From Deroplatys truncata (Eukaryota; Arthropoda; Insecta; Mantodea; Mantidae), in assembly GCA_030765065.1 (NCBI GenBank), contig CM060978.1, forward strand, positions 60,168,421 through 60,232,420: a DNA stretch of 64,000 nucleotides, written 5' to 3'. Of the stretch, positions 44,912-56,599 are shown one piece after another. The notes beneath the pieces are model-generated. The model was given only the letters and a program-made list of their open reading frames with translations, was not told where the DNA came from and made no database searches. Position 1 is the stretch's first letter; every line of letters begins with the position of its first letter. A program made the translations under genes and the position numbers.

Positions 44912-45468
44912 CGAGGAGAATGGCTCAGGTGGTAAGTGTGTGGCCCGAATTCAGATTCCGGGTTTGATTCCCGTAGACCGCCCACTCTGACCCATGGGGT
45001 TTTTTCGGTGGTTTCCCGGGTCGTCAGGCGAATGCTGGAGTGTTTCCTTCATCCCCCGAATTTCCTATCTCTTCATTTCGTTCCATTCATCATTTCATTC
45101 ATCCTTCACCCCATTTGATCTACTTAAAGCGTGGAAGTGGTGTTTCGATGCAGCATGGCACGGAAAAAGGGTGCTCTTTGTGAACTTCCTCCGTTCCTCA
45201 GTCTTCGACTGGATGTCGGGGTATAGGGAGCGTTCCTTGTGTGGACTTTGGACCCTATGTGGAGCTTATCCGACTGACGGGCGTCTCAATCTGGAAAGAA
45301 TGGCGATTCTGTCATTGCTGTGCCGTCACTCCTTGTTCCGGCCGCCCAGTGTCATCCTTTACCTCTTCCCTCTCTCCGGTGGCGCCTCTCGTAGAACTTC
45401 GATACAATATCCTCATTCTGGATTGGTAACGAATCCCCTTCACTTCACAGTGCAATGCAATGCAATTC
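44912..45468 (+). mobile_element. tRNA-derived SINE, family S2, about 557 bp
   Basis: The head GAGGAGAATGGCTCAGGTGG leads to the B box GGGTTTGATTCCCG and then CCCACTCTGACCCATGGGGT. The body has TCATCCCCCGAATTTCC and TCATTGCTGTGCCGTCACTC, and the tail is (TGCAA)n. Flanks AAGGGACATTGGGAC (44897-44911) and AAGGATCACTGGGAC (45469-45483) form a diverged target duplication. Long open frames through it (for example 44994-45587) are SINE body, not genes. Confidence 0.85.
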
Positions 45469-45774
45469 AAGGATCACTGGGACTGAGTTCAGATCTAGTT
45501 AGATTCACAACAATGTTACTCTGCTTACCGCCGGTACCCGAAGTTAATTCATTGGCTTGGTACCAGTACTTTGTTTATTCAAGATGATGGAGTATCACAT
45601 ACCTGACACGTCACAAAAGGTCTCGGGTCCTATAAATCCTAGAAAGATACGAAGTTTGGTATTTATCTGCCTTTTGATTTTTATGGCATTGTGCTCACAG
45701 ACACACATACACACATACACACAAAAGTGCTCGCGTTCTTATGGCCCTTGATTCGGTGTAAGTGTGAAAACTCT

Positions 45775-45932
45775 TTGTTTTACTTTTTCTACCACGTCCA
45801 GAAGCTTTTTCATTCAACCCAAAAACCTGATACCGAGATTTCACCGGAAATATGTGATTTGAGGCCTGAAACAAAAAAGGAATCCCTAGGAAAAGGTCCG
45901 TGTGTTGTGCATGTCTGTGTGCCCGTGAACAG
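45775..45932 (+). mobile_element. RepA 5' fragment cut by LTR-1
   Basis: TTACTTTTTCTACCACGTCC, CATTCAACCCAAAAACCTGA, TACCGAGATTTCACCGGAAA and GTCTGTGTGCCCGTGAACAG follow the RepA order and stop exactly where LTR-1 begins. Confidence 0.85.
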
Positions 45933-46134
45933 TGAGGCAGTACTTTTAACAATGGAATGATTTCAGTCTAATTATATATATAAATAATTTTTTTTCAGTA
46001 ACAGCCCGCCTTAAAGCAATATGTGTATGTAGCAATATACAAAAAGTGTATATTACAGTCATTGTACATATTTATATTATTGTATACATGTAATAGTGTT
46101 ATGTGAATGTATTACGTAATTCAATAATGTAATT
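45933..46134 (+). mobile_element. LTR-1 fragment, 5' part only
   Basis: It begins TGAGGCAGTACTTTTAACAA and runs to TTCAATAATGTAATT, where SINE S1 is inserted. Beyond the SINE the LTR does not continue and RepA does not resume, so a deletion or rearrangement removed the rest. Confidence 0.85.
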
Positions 46135-46512
46135 CATTCATTCATTGTGTGTTTACCCTCCTCTTACGTAGCACTTACACCCCCAGGACTTACAAGCGGG
46201 TGCCTGGGGTCAGAGACCCGTCGAGGAGCAGACACTAATGGATCAGACAGAGCATCCAGGATGGGTGATCAGCCCGATGCCTGGTATGGGATGAAGGAAG
46301 TAGATGAAACGAAATGTTGGTGAAATGGATGAAAGGAAGGGTGATGATGGAGCAGTTGGTGGAATGAATGGCGGGGAAAACCGGAGAACCCGGAGAAAAC
46401 CCGCCCAGACGCCGCTTCGTCCACCACAAATCCCACATGCAGGTCCCTGGGATCGAACCCGGGCCGCCTCGATGGGAGGCGAGCGGTCTAACCACTCGGC
46501 CACGGCGCCGCC
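46135..46512 (-). mobile_element. tRNA-derived SINE, family S1, 378 bp
   Basis: Reverse copy of the 19051 SINE. The (ATTC)n tail is at the left, and CGGCCACGGCGCCGCC (reversed head) at the right. The B box reads GGGATCGAACCCGGGC in reverse. A 13-bp target duplication, CAATAATGTAATT, lies at 46122-46134 and 46513-46525. It is inserted in an LTR-1 copy. Confidence 0.92.
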
Positions 46513-46525
46513 CAATAATGTAATT

Positions 46526-46952
46526 AAACGTAATTAAATTCTTAAGTTATACTGCGATTTGAAATACACCATTGTAGATTCACAGCAAAAAATAATTAAT
46601 AATTTCTGTGTTGCTGGCTTTGTTTGCACGTCACATATTCACAGTGGACGCCCCTTACTCAGTGCTATGATTCACACACCTGCAGGTTAGTTGCGTACAG
46701 GGTTCGGAGGCATGTGTTGTGTAAAACACCCGCTTAATTCAGTCCAAGCGAAGTTAAATTAATTACTTAAGAAATTGTAATGAACAGTTTAAACAGCAAA
46801 AAGACAGACTTAATGCTTTAGCCACATATTATATAGAGCAGGCCCCGATTTAATCCATTTTGTGAACAAAAGGAGAGGAGAATAAATTTCACCTATAAGA
46901 ATATTAATCAGGTAAGTTTATAGTTAAAGTCTATTATATTTTATTTGAAGGC
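46526..46952. other. Unassigned sequence
   Basis: No gene or repeat recognised. Confidence 0.35.
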
Positions 46953-47894
46953 TGAAAAACGTTTATTTTAGAAGGAGTTGTATTATATTTCAACTGTTGG
47001 GGAACCGAAATTATAGTAGCTGCAACCACACGTATAGTACCCGCTTTTGGGTAGATTTCACCTTAAATGTACTTTCAGGTGGCCTTCGCCCCAAGTTTAA
47101 AAAAATATTAACTTTGTAATTTAACTGTTTCTTTAAATATTATATATTTATGTTTGCCTTAACTGCGTCAGTATTATTGTTAGAGAACGTTTCTCTTAGC
47201 AGGGTTGTGGTGCGACAAGAATGTAGGCTTACACAGATTATAATTTTACTTCACTCCTTTTACTAATACTTGATACGATTTAAATAACACTTCACTAATA
47301 TTGACAGCTGTGAGATTCTTTTATGAATTACTTGCAGTTTTTAACACGTAAACTATTTTTCGTCTCACACAAATACGTAGTAAATTTCTTGAGGACACGT
47401 TTTGCGTCTGGTTAGTAACGCAGTTTGCAACAAACTGAACTGATTTCAACCGCCTAAGCTTGTAAATTTCTGTATTTCAAGTCTCTGATTGGCTTTTCCT
47501 AATCCAATAGAATACCTTCATTTAACTAAAGGTTTTTCTGGTTGTTGATTGGCTATTTTTATAAACTGTCACCAAAATTACATTATTGCTTCCAAGAATC
47601 ACAAGTAGTATTGTTAAACTTTCAAATTCATTATTGCCTCAAGGTTACCTCATTTTTACCTCATTGTTAGCAACTTTCAACCTATGATTCTCACAGCCCC
47701 TACATTATTAAATTACGTAATATATTCACATAACATTATTACACATGGTATAATAATACAGGCACATGCAATGACTGTTACATACATTTTTTATATATTG
47801 TTACATACACATATTGCTTCAAGGTGGGCTGTTTTTGAATTTACATATTATATAATTGTACTGAAATCATTTAAGTGTTAAAAATACTGCCTCA
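46953..47894 (-). mobile_element. LTR-1 copy (solo-LTR-like), 942 bp, TSD AGGC
   Basis: Reverse copy from TGAAAAACG to ATACTGCCTCA, flanked by AGGC at 46949-46952 and 47895-47898. It contains AACTGCGTCAGTATTATTGT, CTCTGATTGGC and the AACTGTTGGGGAACCGAAAT block. The reversed 3' end differs from the other copies (shorter CAAATTGG unit). Confidence 0.9.
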
Positions 47895-47898
47895 AGGC

Positions 47899-49372
47899 AA
47901 AGAGAAGCAAGCTGCATAATAAGTTTCTTACAGTCCACTTTATACTCCTGAATATTTTTCCAATGTATGTTGTTGATTGCTTGCATCACATACACGTTTA
48001 GATAAGAGATAAAGTTGGGCAACCAGCAAACAAACTCCACGCATTCCCCCTAAGCATTTATGTTCCTACTCTGACGTTTGAATAAATATTATTATATAAG
48101 GTATGAATTTAGAAGAAGTGCGTTCACTTATCGATGGGTAAGTATATGTGACTAAGGTTTGTAAATATTTTATTTTTGAAAACATATCATTGAATATAAA
48201 ACCGTGTATTCTCCACTGAAATTTTAACCGATATTCATTAACGGATGGGTGCACCTTATAGTATAAATGACAAAGGTTTCTTGTTACTGAAGGGAAAATA
48301 CTATGATTATTAATATAGTTTAACTTACACTCGCTCTGATAGATGTGTTTTAGTGCACGTTTTATTTCTCAATTTTACTGAATTGATTTGGCGCGTGCTG
48401 AAAAATACATGCAGTGAACTGAACGAGAAAGTATATGCAGAATATCTTGATTTATATCATAGTTTTCTTTATATGTATTGTTATGGTAAATTGTAGAATA
48501 AAACCTGTAAAAGTGCTTAATACGAAAACATCACCTGCCGTCCTCCCAAACTTGATAACAGCCAGTATACAAAGTAGAGATTATAAAACACGACGATAGA
48601 GTATTCAAACTATCGTGAAGAGTGCATGCGTATATGTGCTGAGCCCTTGTGTTCTGTACTATACATAATAGCACGATATCTGTTTGTTTCGTGGTGTGCT
48701 ATGTTGCCAAATCTTGTGCGACTGCCACAGAGTCCGGAGTGAAACAATTCCCCATTATCTGTGGAGGAAAGTGCTACAGTAATGGAACAGTGAGCAAGTC
48801 TTTGTCGAGTCAAAGTGGCTAATTTACTAAACACGACTTGATTGTGGTGCAGTGTTTGTCCTGCCCTCTACAGCACGACGCTCAAGTGTTTTTTGCTCCA
48901 CCCAAATGAAGCTAGGGTGATCCAAAGTTCGTTGAACCGTAATGCAATAAAATCATTATCGGAAAACATTCTCTCAGGCGCCGCTTCTTAATGGGAAATC
49001 AAATAGCGAAACATTTTTAGTTTTTGTGCAGTCTTATAATTAGAAATTTTCGATTTTATTTCAGCCTATAGACAAAATATTCGCCTTTAAATTATAAAAA
49101 AATAGTACATCTACCATTTTGTACTCTGAATTCTGTACCACTTCACGAAAATAACCTAAAGTGTTATACTTACAAGACGTTCTGTACAAATGACAAAACC
49201 ACATATGTTAATTTTTCTTTCCCTCATGCCTACCTCAGAAGTAGCATTGCATTTCACCCAAAATTTAGAGTTTTCACAGGAAAGATGCGTTTCAATGCTC
49301 CCTTATTCCAAAAAGACATGCTTAGATAAAAGTCCGTGTGTGTTTTAGCAGAAAAACTAAAAAAAAAAAAAA
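47899..49372. other. Unassigned sequence
   Basis: About 1.5 kb without recognised repeats or genes. Bases 49220-49345 carry a short degraded forward RepA start (GTAGCATTGCATTTCACCCA, AGTCCGTGTGTGTTTTAGCA). Confidence 0.35.
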
Positions 49373-50163
49373 TCTGATGTCTTACACTCACATGACTTTC
49401 TCTACTGTTGTACAAACTATTTTTACAAACACTTATTCTCCATATGCTTCATGTTAATCGAGGCATCGAGATGTTAATCTTATTGCTAATTTTCTTGTAA
49501 ATGCAAGGGGAATATAGTAGGTTTTAAACGATAGTCAAATCTTTTAAGAGCTGGTTGCTATGTGGCGCATTCCATTCTCTTTGCATATCCAGGACATAAA
49601 AAATGAATAACGAATTTGAGAATAAGTATAAGTATTGAAAATTTAAGAAAATAACAGACAATATCTCGAAAATGGTTCACTCAACAACAAAAATGTATGA
49701 CATAAACTGTGTATTTTAACGCGATCTAAATTTTTTGTGTAGTAAAATTTTGTCTATCTCTTTATGGTTTACCAGTTATGCAAAAGTCGTTTACAATGAA
49801 GAATACTTTTGGAGACATTCCCAGAAAATTCAAGATATACATTTTATTTATCATGAAAGTATCTTAAACATATGATATTTTAATCAAAACCGTTACAGCT
49901 ATTTTTGAGAAAATTAAAATTTTCGAAAAATGTTCCATGTAAAGGGTAATCTGGGATGGGGGGATTTTCTTGAAAACCTTCGTGTCGCGTCTCTGGAAGA
50001 TACTGAACCTAAATACCAAGTTTGATGTTCGTTTCTGAGTCATGCTGTTCACAGACACACACACACACGCACGAATACGTTTCCAAAAATGCTTTTTTTG
50101 GATTCAGGGTGTCTCAAAACATGTATTTCCGGTGAAATCTCAGTATCGAATTTTTGGGTGGAA
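49373..50163 (-). mobile_element. RepA copy, truncated at its far end
   Basis: It starts TCTGATGTCTTACACTCACA after an A13 tract and keeps the whole order to CAGACACACACACACACGCA, AAATCTCAGTATCGAATTTT and GGGTGGAAT. It then breaks before the terminal GTAGAGAAAGT. Confidence 0.9.
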
Positions 50164-50164
50164 T

Positions 50165-50396
50165 TTTGGCGAGCCCAAGTTTGGTATTTAAGTACAGTGT
50201 ATTCCAAAGATTTGGTACAAAGGTTTTCAAGAAGATCCCTCCATTCCAAACTACCCTTTATATAGAAACATCTTCGTTATTATTGATTTTCTCAAAAATG
50301 CTTCTAATGGTTTTGTTTAAAATACTATGTGATTAAGATATCTTTGTTACAAATAAAATATACATATGAGATTTTCTGCAAATAGCCTGTTAAGTT
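50165..50396 (+). mobile_element. RepB-like fragment
   Basis: Forward orientation: CCAAGTTTGGTATTTAAGTA, CCAAAGATTTGGTACAAAGG, TACCCTTTATATAGAAACAT and AAATAGCCTGTTAAGTTCTT. It is bounded by RepA on the left and GC-richer unassigned DNA on the right. Confidence 0.7.
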
Positions 50397-50739
50397 CTTT
50401 CACGCGCTACCGCGGAGCCATCTCGCGCGGTATAGCTGGTTTATGTTACCGGGCAGCGAATCGCGCGTATGCATGCTCCGTGCACTATTACACCGAGAGT
50501 TTTTCCATTATGAAACTCCCGCTTTGCTTACTCACGAGTGATGTTAAGATGCGCTATAATAAGTACTACTTTTGTTATATGTGGTATCACTCTGTATTCT
50601 GACATTCCTAGCATCTACGGATGAAATTTCCATTCACATGCATTAGTTCTTCTAGCGTAGTTTTTCACAATTTCTGTTTTTATATTATCTTAAGTTCATT
50701 TATGCTGTGGAGCTAGTTCCTATAAATCTTTCTCTACAA

Positions 50740-51345
50740 GATTCATATGAACCGCCTTTAAATATTCGCAGAAAAATACTAAGCCTAATATATGCCATAA
50801 AGATTGCCTAACATTCATCTCGTAAAATACATAACTATGTCTTTCCAGTACGCCAACAGAACGACATAGTAGTCCTTTATACGTTCGAATTCTCCAATAC
50901 CTGAAAGAAATCGATTTTAAAATCCCTTTGATCTATTCCAGCTATATTGATTGCAACACACCCTACTGGCATATACAAAGTCTACCAATGATACACAGCC
51001 TTCATCTCACTTGAAATCTCAAACATCTTCTTGTAACCTCAAGCAAATGTCCAAATCTTTACTGGACAAATATAACTCCACCACAAAATTCATCCACAGA
51101 AGGACGGGGATGCGTCATAGTATATCCTAATCAGATGCTGCTCTACAGCTTACCTCGCCTCTTAACAATTTTCTTTGTGAAGCATTCGCAATTATGGAAG
51201 CTCTTCTATATATAACTAATTCATCCTCTAAAAGCTACTACACCATCTTCACCGATTCATTAAATGTACTACTTGCCACCCAAAATTCTGAACCATCCCA
51301 CGTACTGATCTATGAAATCCGATTGTTAAGCTGCAATATAAATAA
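50740..51345 (+). pseudogene. I/jockey-superfamily LINE remnant, RT-RNase H linker and RNase H (5' part)
   Basis: From about 50745 the plus strand reads EPPLNIRRKILSLIYAIKIA, the helix typical of the region between reverse transcriptase and RNase H in I-like LINEs. RNase H follows in several frames: TEGRGCVIVYPNQ...YSLP, then EAFAIMEALLYI and IFTDSLNVLLATQNS, with the catalytic Glu and Asp positions recognisable. The segment breaks at HVLIYEIRLLSCNIN, where LTR-1 is inserted, and continues at 52299. Confidence 0.75.
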
Positions 51346-52298
51346 TGAGGCAGTATTTTTAACACTTAAATCATTTCACTCAAATTATATAATATGTACA
51401 TTCAATAACAGCCCGCCTTGAAGCAATATGTGTATGTAATCATTTGTAAAATGTATGTATATGCTTACATTATTGTATTCATGTGTAATAATGTTATATG
51501 AATGTATTACGTAATTTAATAATGCAGGAGCTGTGAGAATAATAAGAAATAGGTTTAAAGTTGGTAACAATGAGATAACAATGAGGTAACCTTGAGGCAA
51601 TAATGAGTAAGGAAGTTTAAATGCTACTAGGCATTATTAGAGCAGCAATAATGTACATTTTGAGACTGCTTAAAATAGCCAATCAACGACCAGAAAAACG
51701 CTTAAGTTAAATGAAGGTATTCCATTGGACTAGGATTATCCAATCAGAGACTTGAAATACAGAAATTTACAAATTTAGCCGGTGGAAAAGAGTTCAGTTC
51801 CTTCTACACAGTGCTCATAACCAGACGTGTTGCCTGCAAACAGTGTTTATAACTGGACGCGAGATGTGTCCTCGAGAAATTAAATACGTATTCGTGTGAT
51901 ACGAAAACAGTTTACGTGTTAAAAAGTGCAAGTATTAAATAAAAGAATCTCACAGCTGGCTATATCAGTGAAGTGTTATTTAAATAGTATCAAGTATTAA
52001 TAAAAGGAGTGAAGTAAAAATTATAATCTTTGTAAGCCTACATTCTTAGTCGTATCTCATCCCTGCCAAGAGAAACGTGTCTCTAACAAATACTGACGCA
52101 GCCGAGGCAAACATAAATATAATATTTAAAGAAACAGTAAAAATACATTTGGAGCGAAGACTACTGGAAACTGTTTACTATACGTGCGGATGCAACTACA
52201 AGTTCGGCTCCCCAACAGTTGAAATATAATTCAACTCCTTCAATACAAACTAATTCAAATTGACGCCAAAGTATGGAGCTAATAAAATACCTTTCTCA
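51346..52298 (+). mobile_element. LTR-1 copy (solo-LTR-like), 953 bp, TSD ATAA
   Basis: Starts TGAGGCAGTATTTTTAACAC, ends CCTTTCTCA, and is flanked by ATAA at 51342-51345 and 52299-52302. It contains AATAGCCAATCAACGACCAG, ATCCAATCAGAGACTTGAAA, CGAGATGTGTCCTCGAG and ACTGACGCAGCCGAGGCAAA. Removing the element and one ATAA joins the LINE reading frame perfectly (SCNIN to KTDKRVSF), which confirms both ends. Confidence 0.93.
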
Positions 52299-52302
52299 AT
52301 AA

Positions 52303-52790
52303 GACCGATAAAAGGGTATCATTTATATAGACTCCGTCTCACATTGGCATAAAAGGTAACAACACAGCAGATGAAGCTGCAAAAGGTGCAACTAAACATC
52401 ACGTCAGTGAATCATCGATTGCCTCTCCACACCAAGACGTCTTAAGTTTCATTAATCACATGTACATGCAAAAATTGAAATTGAAATGGTTATCAATGAA
52501 CAGCAAACTCATGAAGCTCGCTTAGGCTGCACACAACCTTTTCTGCAATCCCAACCCCCAAAAGAAGAGATGAAGTTATCATCACCCGGCTTAGAATTGG
52601 AGACTCCGAACTAACCCATTGTTATCTTCTCACTAAGGAGTAACCCCCAAACTGTCCCAGCTGTAACATTCTTCCAACATTCAGCACAGCCTTATAGACA
52701 GTAGATGTAGACAACAAGCCGGAATTTCCATTCTTCCCAGTGCAGTTAAGAGACCCAATATGCTCAAAAAGACGCTACAGTTTCTAATGA
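52303..52790 (+). pseudogene. I/jockey-superfamily LINE remnant, RNase H 3' part and C-terminal Cys motif
   Basis: The frame resumes with KTDKRVSFI, a TAG stop in place of the usual Trp, then TPSHIGIKGNNTADEAAKGA, the conserved RNase H C-terminal block. Further on, RLRIGDSELTHCYLLTKE and PNCPSCNILPTF are the post-RNase H tail with its CP-C knuckle. An AT-rich 3' region follows to about 52890. Frameshifts and stops make it a pseudogene. Confidence 0.75.
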
Positions 52791-53398
52791 ATACAAAACT
52801 CTCCTATTTACTGTAAATGTTTACCTAATTCCATATTTATGAAATTGTAAATTAATGTATATCATTATGTATTACATATGTATATCATAATGTATTTTTA
52901 TGCTCGACCATGTCAAAATGTAGTATTTATACGACTGGTAGCAGTACTTTAAAGTACACCTGTTCATTAAAGTATTGGTATTCAACCAATCAGAAGTGGT
53001 CACGTAACATTGTGAAAGCGCAAGTATCGATTATTCTGCGTAGTAGTCTCACAACGGTAGGAACTTTGACACAGGTGCAACAAGGTCATTGTATTATAAC
53101 CATAGATAAAGGAATAACGATTGTAACACATCACTCAAACGGGACTCGAATACTTATGAAACCTTTAATTTAGATACCTCGTCGAACATAAACAGTCGTA
53201 TGAAACTTGACTATAATGGTGATTAAAAGGCTCATATGATAATTATTAACCTCGCTTTGCTTCGTTCGCTCGGCTAATAATAATACTCGCGTTTCAATTA
53301 CTACCATTATAGTCTCGCTGCATAATATACTATTATGATAACAGGCCCAGATAAGACCATGTGGTCAAAACGACCTTAAATAAACCTTTATTAAAAAA
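52791..53398. other. LINE 3' UTR candidate and unassigned sequence with a hairpin
   Basis: The AT-rich run to about 52890 probably belongs to the LINE 3' end. From 52900 there is an 87-codon open frame without motifs and CCAATCAG, then the inverted repeat at 53209-53314. Confidence 0.4.
53209..53314. repeat. Inverted repeat, 106 bp
   Basis: GACTATAATGGTGATTAAAA at the left is matched, reversed, by GACTATAATGGTAGTAATTG at the right. The arms extend inward imperfectly to about 40 bp each. A CTCGCTTTGCTTCGTTCGCTC loop separates them. Confidence 0.7.
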
Positions 53399-54212
53399 TC
53401 TGATGTGTTACACTCACATGACTCTCTCTACTCTTATACAAACTATTTTTACAAAAACTTATTCTCCATGTGCTTCATGTTAATTGAGATGTTAATCTTG
53501 TTGCTAATTTTCTTGTAGGTGCAAGGGGAATATGGTAGTATTTAAGCGATAGTCAAATCTTTTAAGAGCCGGTTGCTATGTGGTGCATTCCATTCTCTTT
53601 GTATGTCCAGGACATAAAATAAATGAATAACGAATTCCCATTTGAAAAAAGGATTGGAAAATTTAAGGGAATAACAAGCAATATCTCAAAAATGGTTCAC
53701 TCAACCAAAAAAAATGTATATGACATAAATTGTGTATTTTAACGTGATCTACATTTTTTGTATAGTAAAATTTTGTCTATCTCTTATGGTTTACCAGTTA
53801 TGCAAAAGTCGTTCACAATGAAGAATACTTTTGTAGACATTCCCAGAAAATTCGAGATATACATTTCGTTTATCACAAAAATATCTTAAACATACGATAT
53901 TTTAATCAAAATCGTTAGAGCCATTTTTGAGAAAATTAAAATTTTCGAAAAATGTTCCATGTAAAGATTAACCTGGGGTGGGGGGATTTTCTTGAAAACT
54001 TGGAAGATACTGAACCTAAATACCAAGTTTGATGTTTACCCGACTGTTCTTTTCTGAGTTATGGTGTTCACAGACACACACACACGTGTTTCCAAAAATG
54101 CTTTTTTTGGATTCAGAAGGTCTCAAAACATATATTTCCGGTGAAATCTCGGTATCGAATTTTTGGGTGGAATGCAATACTTCCCCTACTCACTATACGT
54201 AGTAGAGAAAGT
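53399..54212 (-). mobile_element. RepA copy, full length (814 bp)
   Basis: It begins TCTGATGTGTTACACTCACA after TTAAAAAA and ends CTCACTATACGTAGTAGAGA and AAGT before CAAAAAATTA. Both subterminal repeats are present, though the left one is ACTCTCTCTAC. The CA tract is CACAGACACACACACACG. Confidence 0.93.
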
Positions 54213-55084
54213 CAAAAAATTAGCTTTTATCTATGTATCGTACATAAAAATTCTTTGTTCGCGTGTGATTTTGTAGTAGGAATTTAAGTGGACTAATAAA
54301 AATAATATCATGATTCACACACAACACAGATGTCCCGAATAAACTTTCTCTTTTGAGATGCACAATGAACAAACCCTAGTCTAAACAGCTCAAACATAAG
54401 GAAGCAACTGATATAGTGTAACACAGCTGATAAATGTAGCCTTGAGTGGGTGATTGACCTCTAGTGCCTAGCGGAACATAACCAGATCACTTGTGCTCCG
54501 GATATAAATCGAAAGCATGGTATTTCCTTAACAACACAAACCACTGACCCTATATCGGCACGATTCCATGACCTCGACTGTACAACTGGTTTTAGATGTT
54601 TCTATCCGAGATTTCTTGATTAAAGTCTGAAATGGACATAGTTGTGGTCAGCCGGTAAATTCCGTTTTATTTTCTGGTATTTTGCAGTTACTGGATCTGA
54701 GGCCAGTAGCGCTGGACAGTTACGATTTTTCAAATTCATGTCAAATGGCTCGTGCTGAGCATTGCGTAATGTTTTGTCGAAGTAAACTGAGTTGTAAAGC
54801 TGTCCCGACTAGTTGTTTGATCACTTGGAAAATCAAGCATCGTGTTAACACGAGTTCTACCTGCTACGCTTTTGTGCCTTTATTCTATACGAGACCGTCC
54901 GTTTTGTTTACAACATCGGCTAAAATGTTGACTGCCCGATCAAGTTAATTTGATCGACCCCTTCTCTAAAGTAGCTACTAGTCTACTTGTTCATGTTGCC
55001 ATGGCTACGTGAAACCATTGGCCTACATCCACAAAACTTTTCCAGGCAGTGGTTCCAATATCAAATAGAATATTTACAGAAAGA
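54213..55084. other. Unassigned sequence
   Basis: An 88-codon open frame (54682-54948, plus) has no recognised motif. No repeat of the families described. Confidence 0.35.
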
Positions 55085-55731
55085 TCTGATGTGTTGCACT
55101 CACATGACTTCCTCTACTCTTGTAAAACTATTTTTACAAACTCGTATTCTCCATCTACTTCATATTAATTGAGATAAACATTTGCAGCAACTATCTTATA
55201 ATAATTTTCTTGTAGGTGCAAGAGGAATATGGTAGGTTTTAAGCGATAGTCAAATATTTTAAGAGTTGGTTGCTGTGTGGAGCATTCCATTCTCTTTGCA
55301 TGACCAGGACATAAAAAAAACAAATAACGAATTACCATTTGAGAAAAAGTATGTATTGGAAAATTCTAACAAATAACGAGGAATATCTCGGAAATGGTTT
55401 ACTTCACTCAAAATTGTCAGAGCCATTTTTGAGAATATCAAAATTTTCAAAAAATGTTTCCTGCAAAGGGTAGTCCGGAGTGGGTGGGGGGGTTGTGAAA
55501 ATCTTCGTGTCGCATCTTTAAAAGATACTAAACCTAAATACCTATTGGTGTTTATCCGACTTTTCGTTTTTGAGTTATACTGTTCACAGCCACATATCCA
55601 CACACACACACACACACGTACGAACCTTTTTCTAAAAATGCTCAAAACATATATTATCAGTGAAATCTCGATATCGAATTTTTGGGTGGAATGCAACACT
55701 TCCTCTAGTTACTATACATAGTACAGAAAGT
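55085..55731 (-). mobile_element. RepA copy with an internal deletion
   Basis: Starts TCTGATGTGTTGCACTCACA. About 200 bp are lost where TTTACTTCACTCAAAATTGT joins the middle blocks. It ends GGTGGAATGCAACACTTCCT and ACTATACATAGTACAGAAAG. The CA tract is CACACACACACACACACG near 55600. Confidence 0.88.
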
Positions 55732-55754
55732 AAAAATTTGGATTATTACTTCAC

Positions 55755-55890
55755 AGTCTTTTTCTATCCTCAATCGCCTATCAGTGGGTACAAAAGTTTA
55801 CGAAGTGTAATTTCCTATCTACTTCATTTTAATCGAGATAATCCTTTCTGTATATAGCTGCATTTCACATTTCGTTATAGATACAAAAGG
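55755..55890 (-). mobile_element. RepB 5' fragment
   Basis: Reverse RepB start: CTATCAGTGGGTACAAAAGT, ATCTACTTCATTTTAATCGA and TTCGTTATAGATACAAAAGG. It is broken off at a non-repeat junction. The same copy may continue at 56600. Confidence 0.7.
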
Positions 55891-56049
55891 AATATCCTGA
55901 GACAGTGATTTATAATACAGAAGGAGACCGATGATGGGGCAAATTGCGCTCAGAGCTTGAGAAGTATCTTACATGAAATTGGAATGAGTAACATATAGGA
56001 GGAGAGAGACGGTCAAGTTAGAGGTTTCTGGAAACAAGTAAGGAACAAA

Positions 56050-56345
56050 GTGGAGGATATAGAGAAACATACTTATTTTAAAGTCTTATAAATAAGAAAA
56101 GTTTAATACTATATAGGCAAATGAAGATGGACTGGGGCAGAGAGAAGAAGCATGTAATAGATAAGGGAGGGAAGGCTGGGCATGGGATTAGATTAGCAGC
56201 GCATAGACTAAGAGGAGATAAGAAGGGAATGCACTTAAATATATGGCCTTTATGTAGGGAGAGCAGACAATGACTTGCATTATACAGTAGAATTTAGAGA
56301 AACGAAGATGTGGAGGAAAAATGGGAAGATACTAATAAAGAGGTT
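56050..56345 (+). pseudogene. LINE C-terminal remnant with a zinc-knuckle-like block
   Basis: The plus strand reads NKKSLILYRQMKMDWGREKK, then KAGHGIRLAAHRLRGDKKGM and LNIWPLCRES, and after a frame change DNDLHYTVEFRETKMWRKN. This order (helix, RL-AHRLRG, -PLC-, LH----E-RETK-WR) is that of the C-terminal tail of arthropod LINE ORF2 proteins. The first Cys of the knuckle is replaced by Trp. It lies between two RepB pieces, perhaps inserted into one RepB copy. Confidence 0.6.
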
Positions 56346-56599
56346 CTAAAAATTAGGCAAAGGATAGATTAAGAAGGAAGGGAACATTAGAAGGGAAACT
56401 CATGGGGAGAGCAAAAGAAAAATGGTACAGAAAAATAACATGACCTAAGTTAAAGCCCACTATACATAAATAACCACGTGTTATAATGTATGGTGGACTA
56501 AGGGATATAAATAACAGTTCAAAATAATGTAAAGGAAAAATTGTAAAACTTAATGCAGGGATTATGGAAATTGAATAAATACCTACATAGGTACATAGA

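Noticed and set aside
44994..45587. 197-codon open frame as a gene
   Set aside because: It lies almost wholly in the body of an S2 SINE with target duplications.
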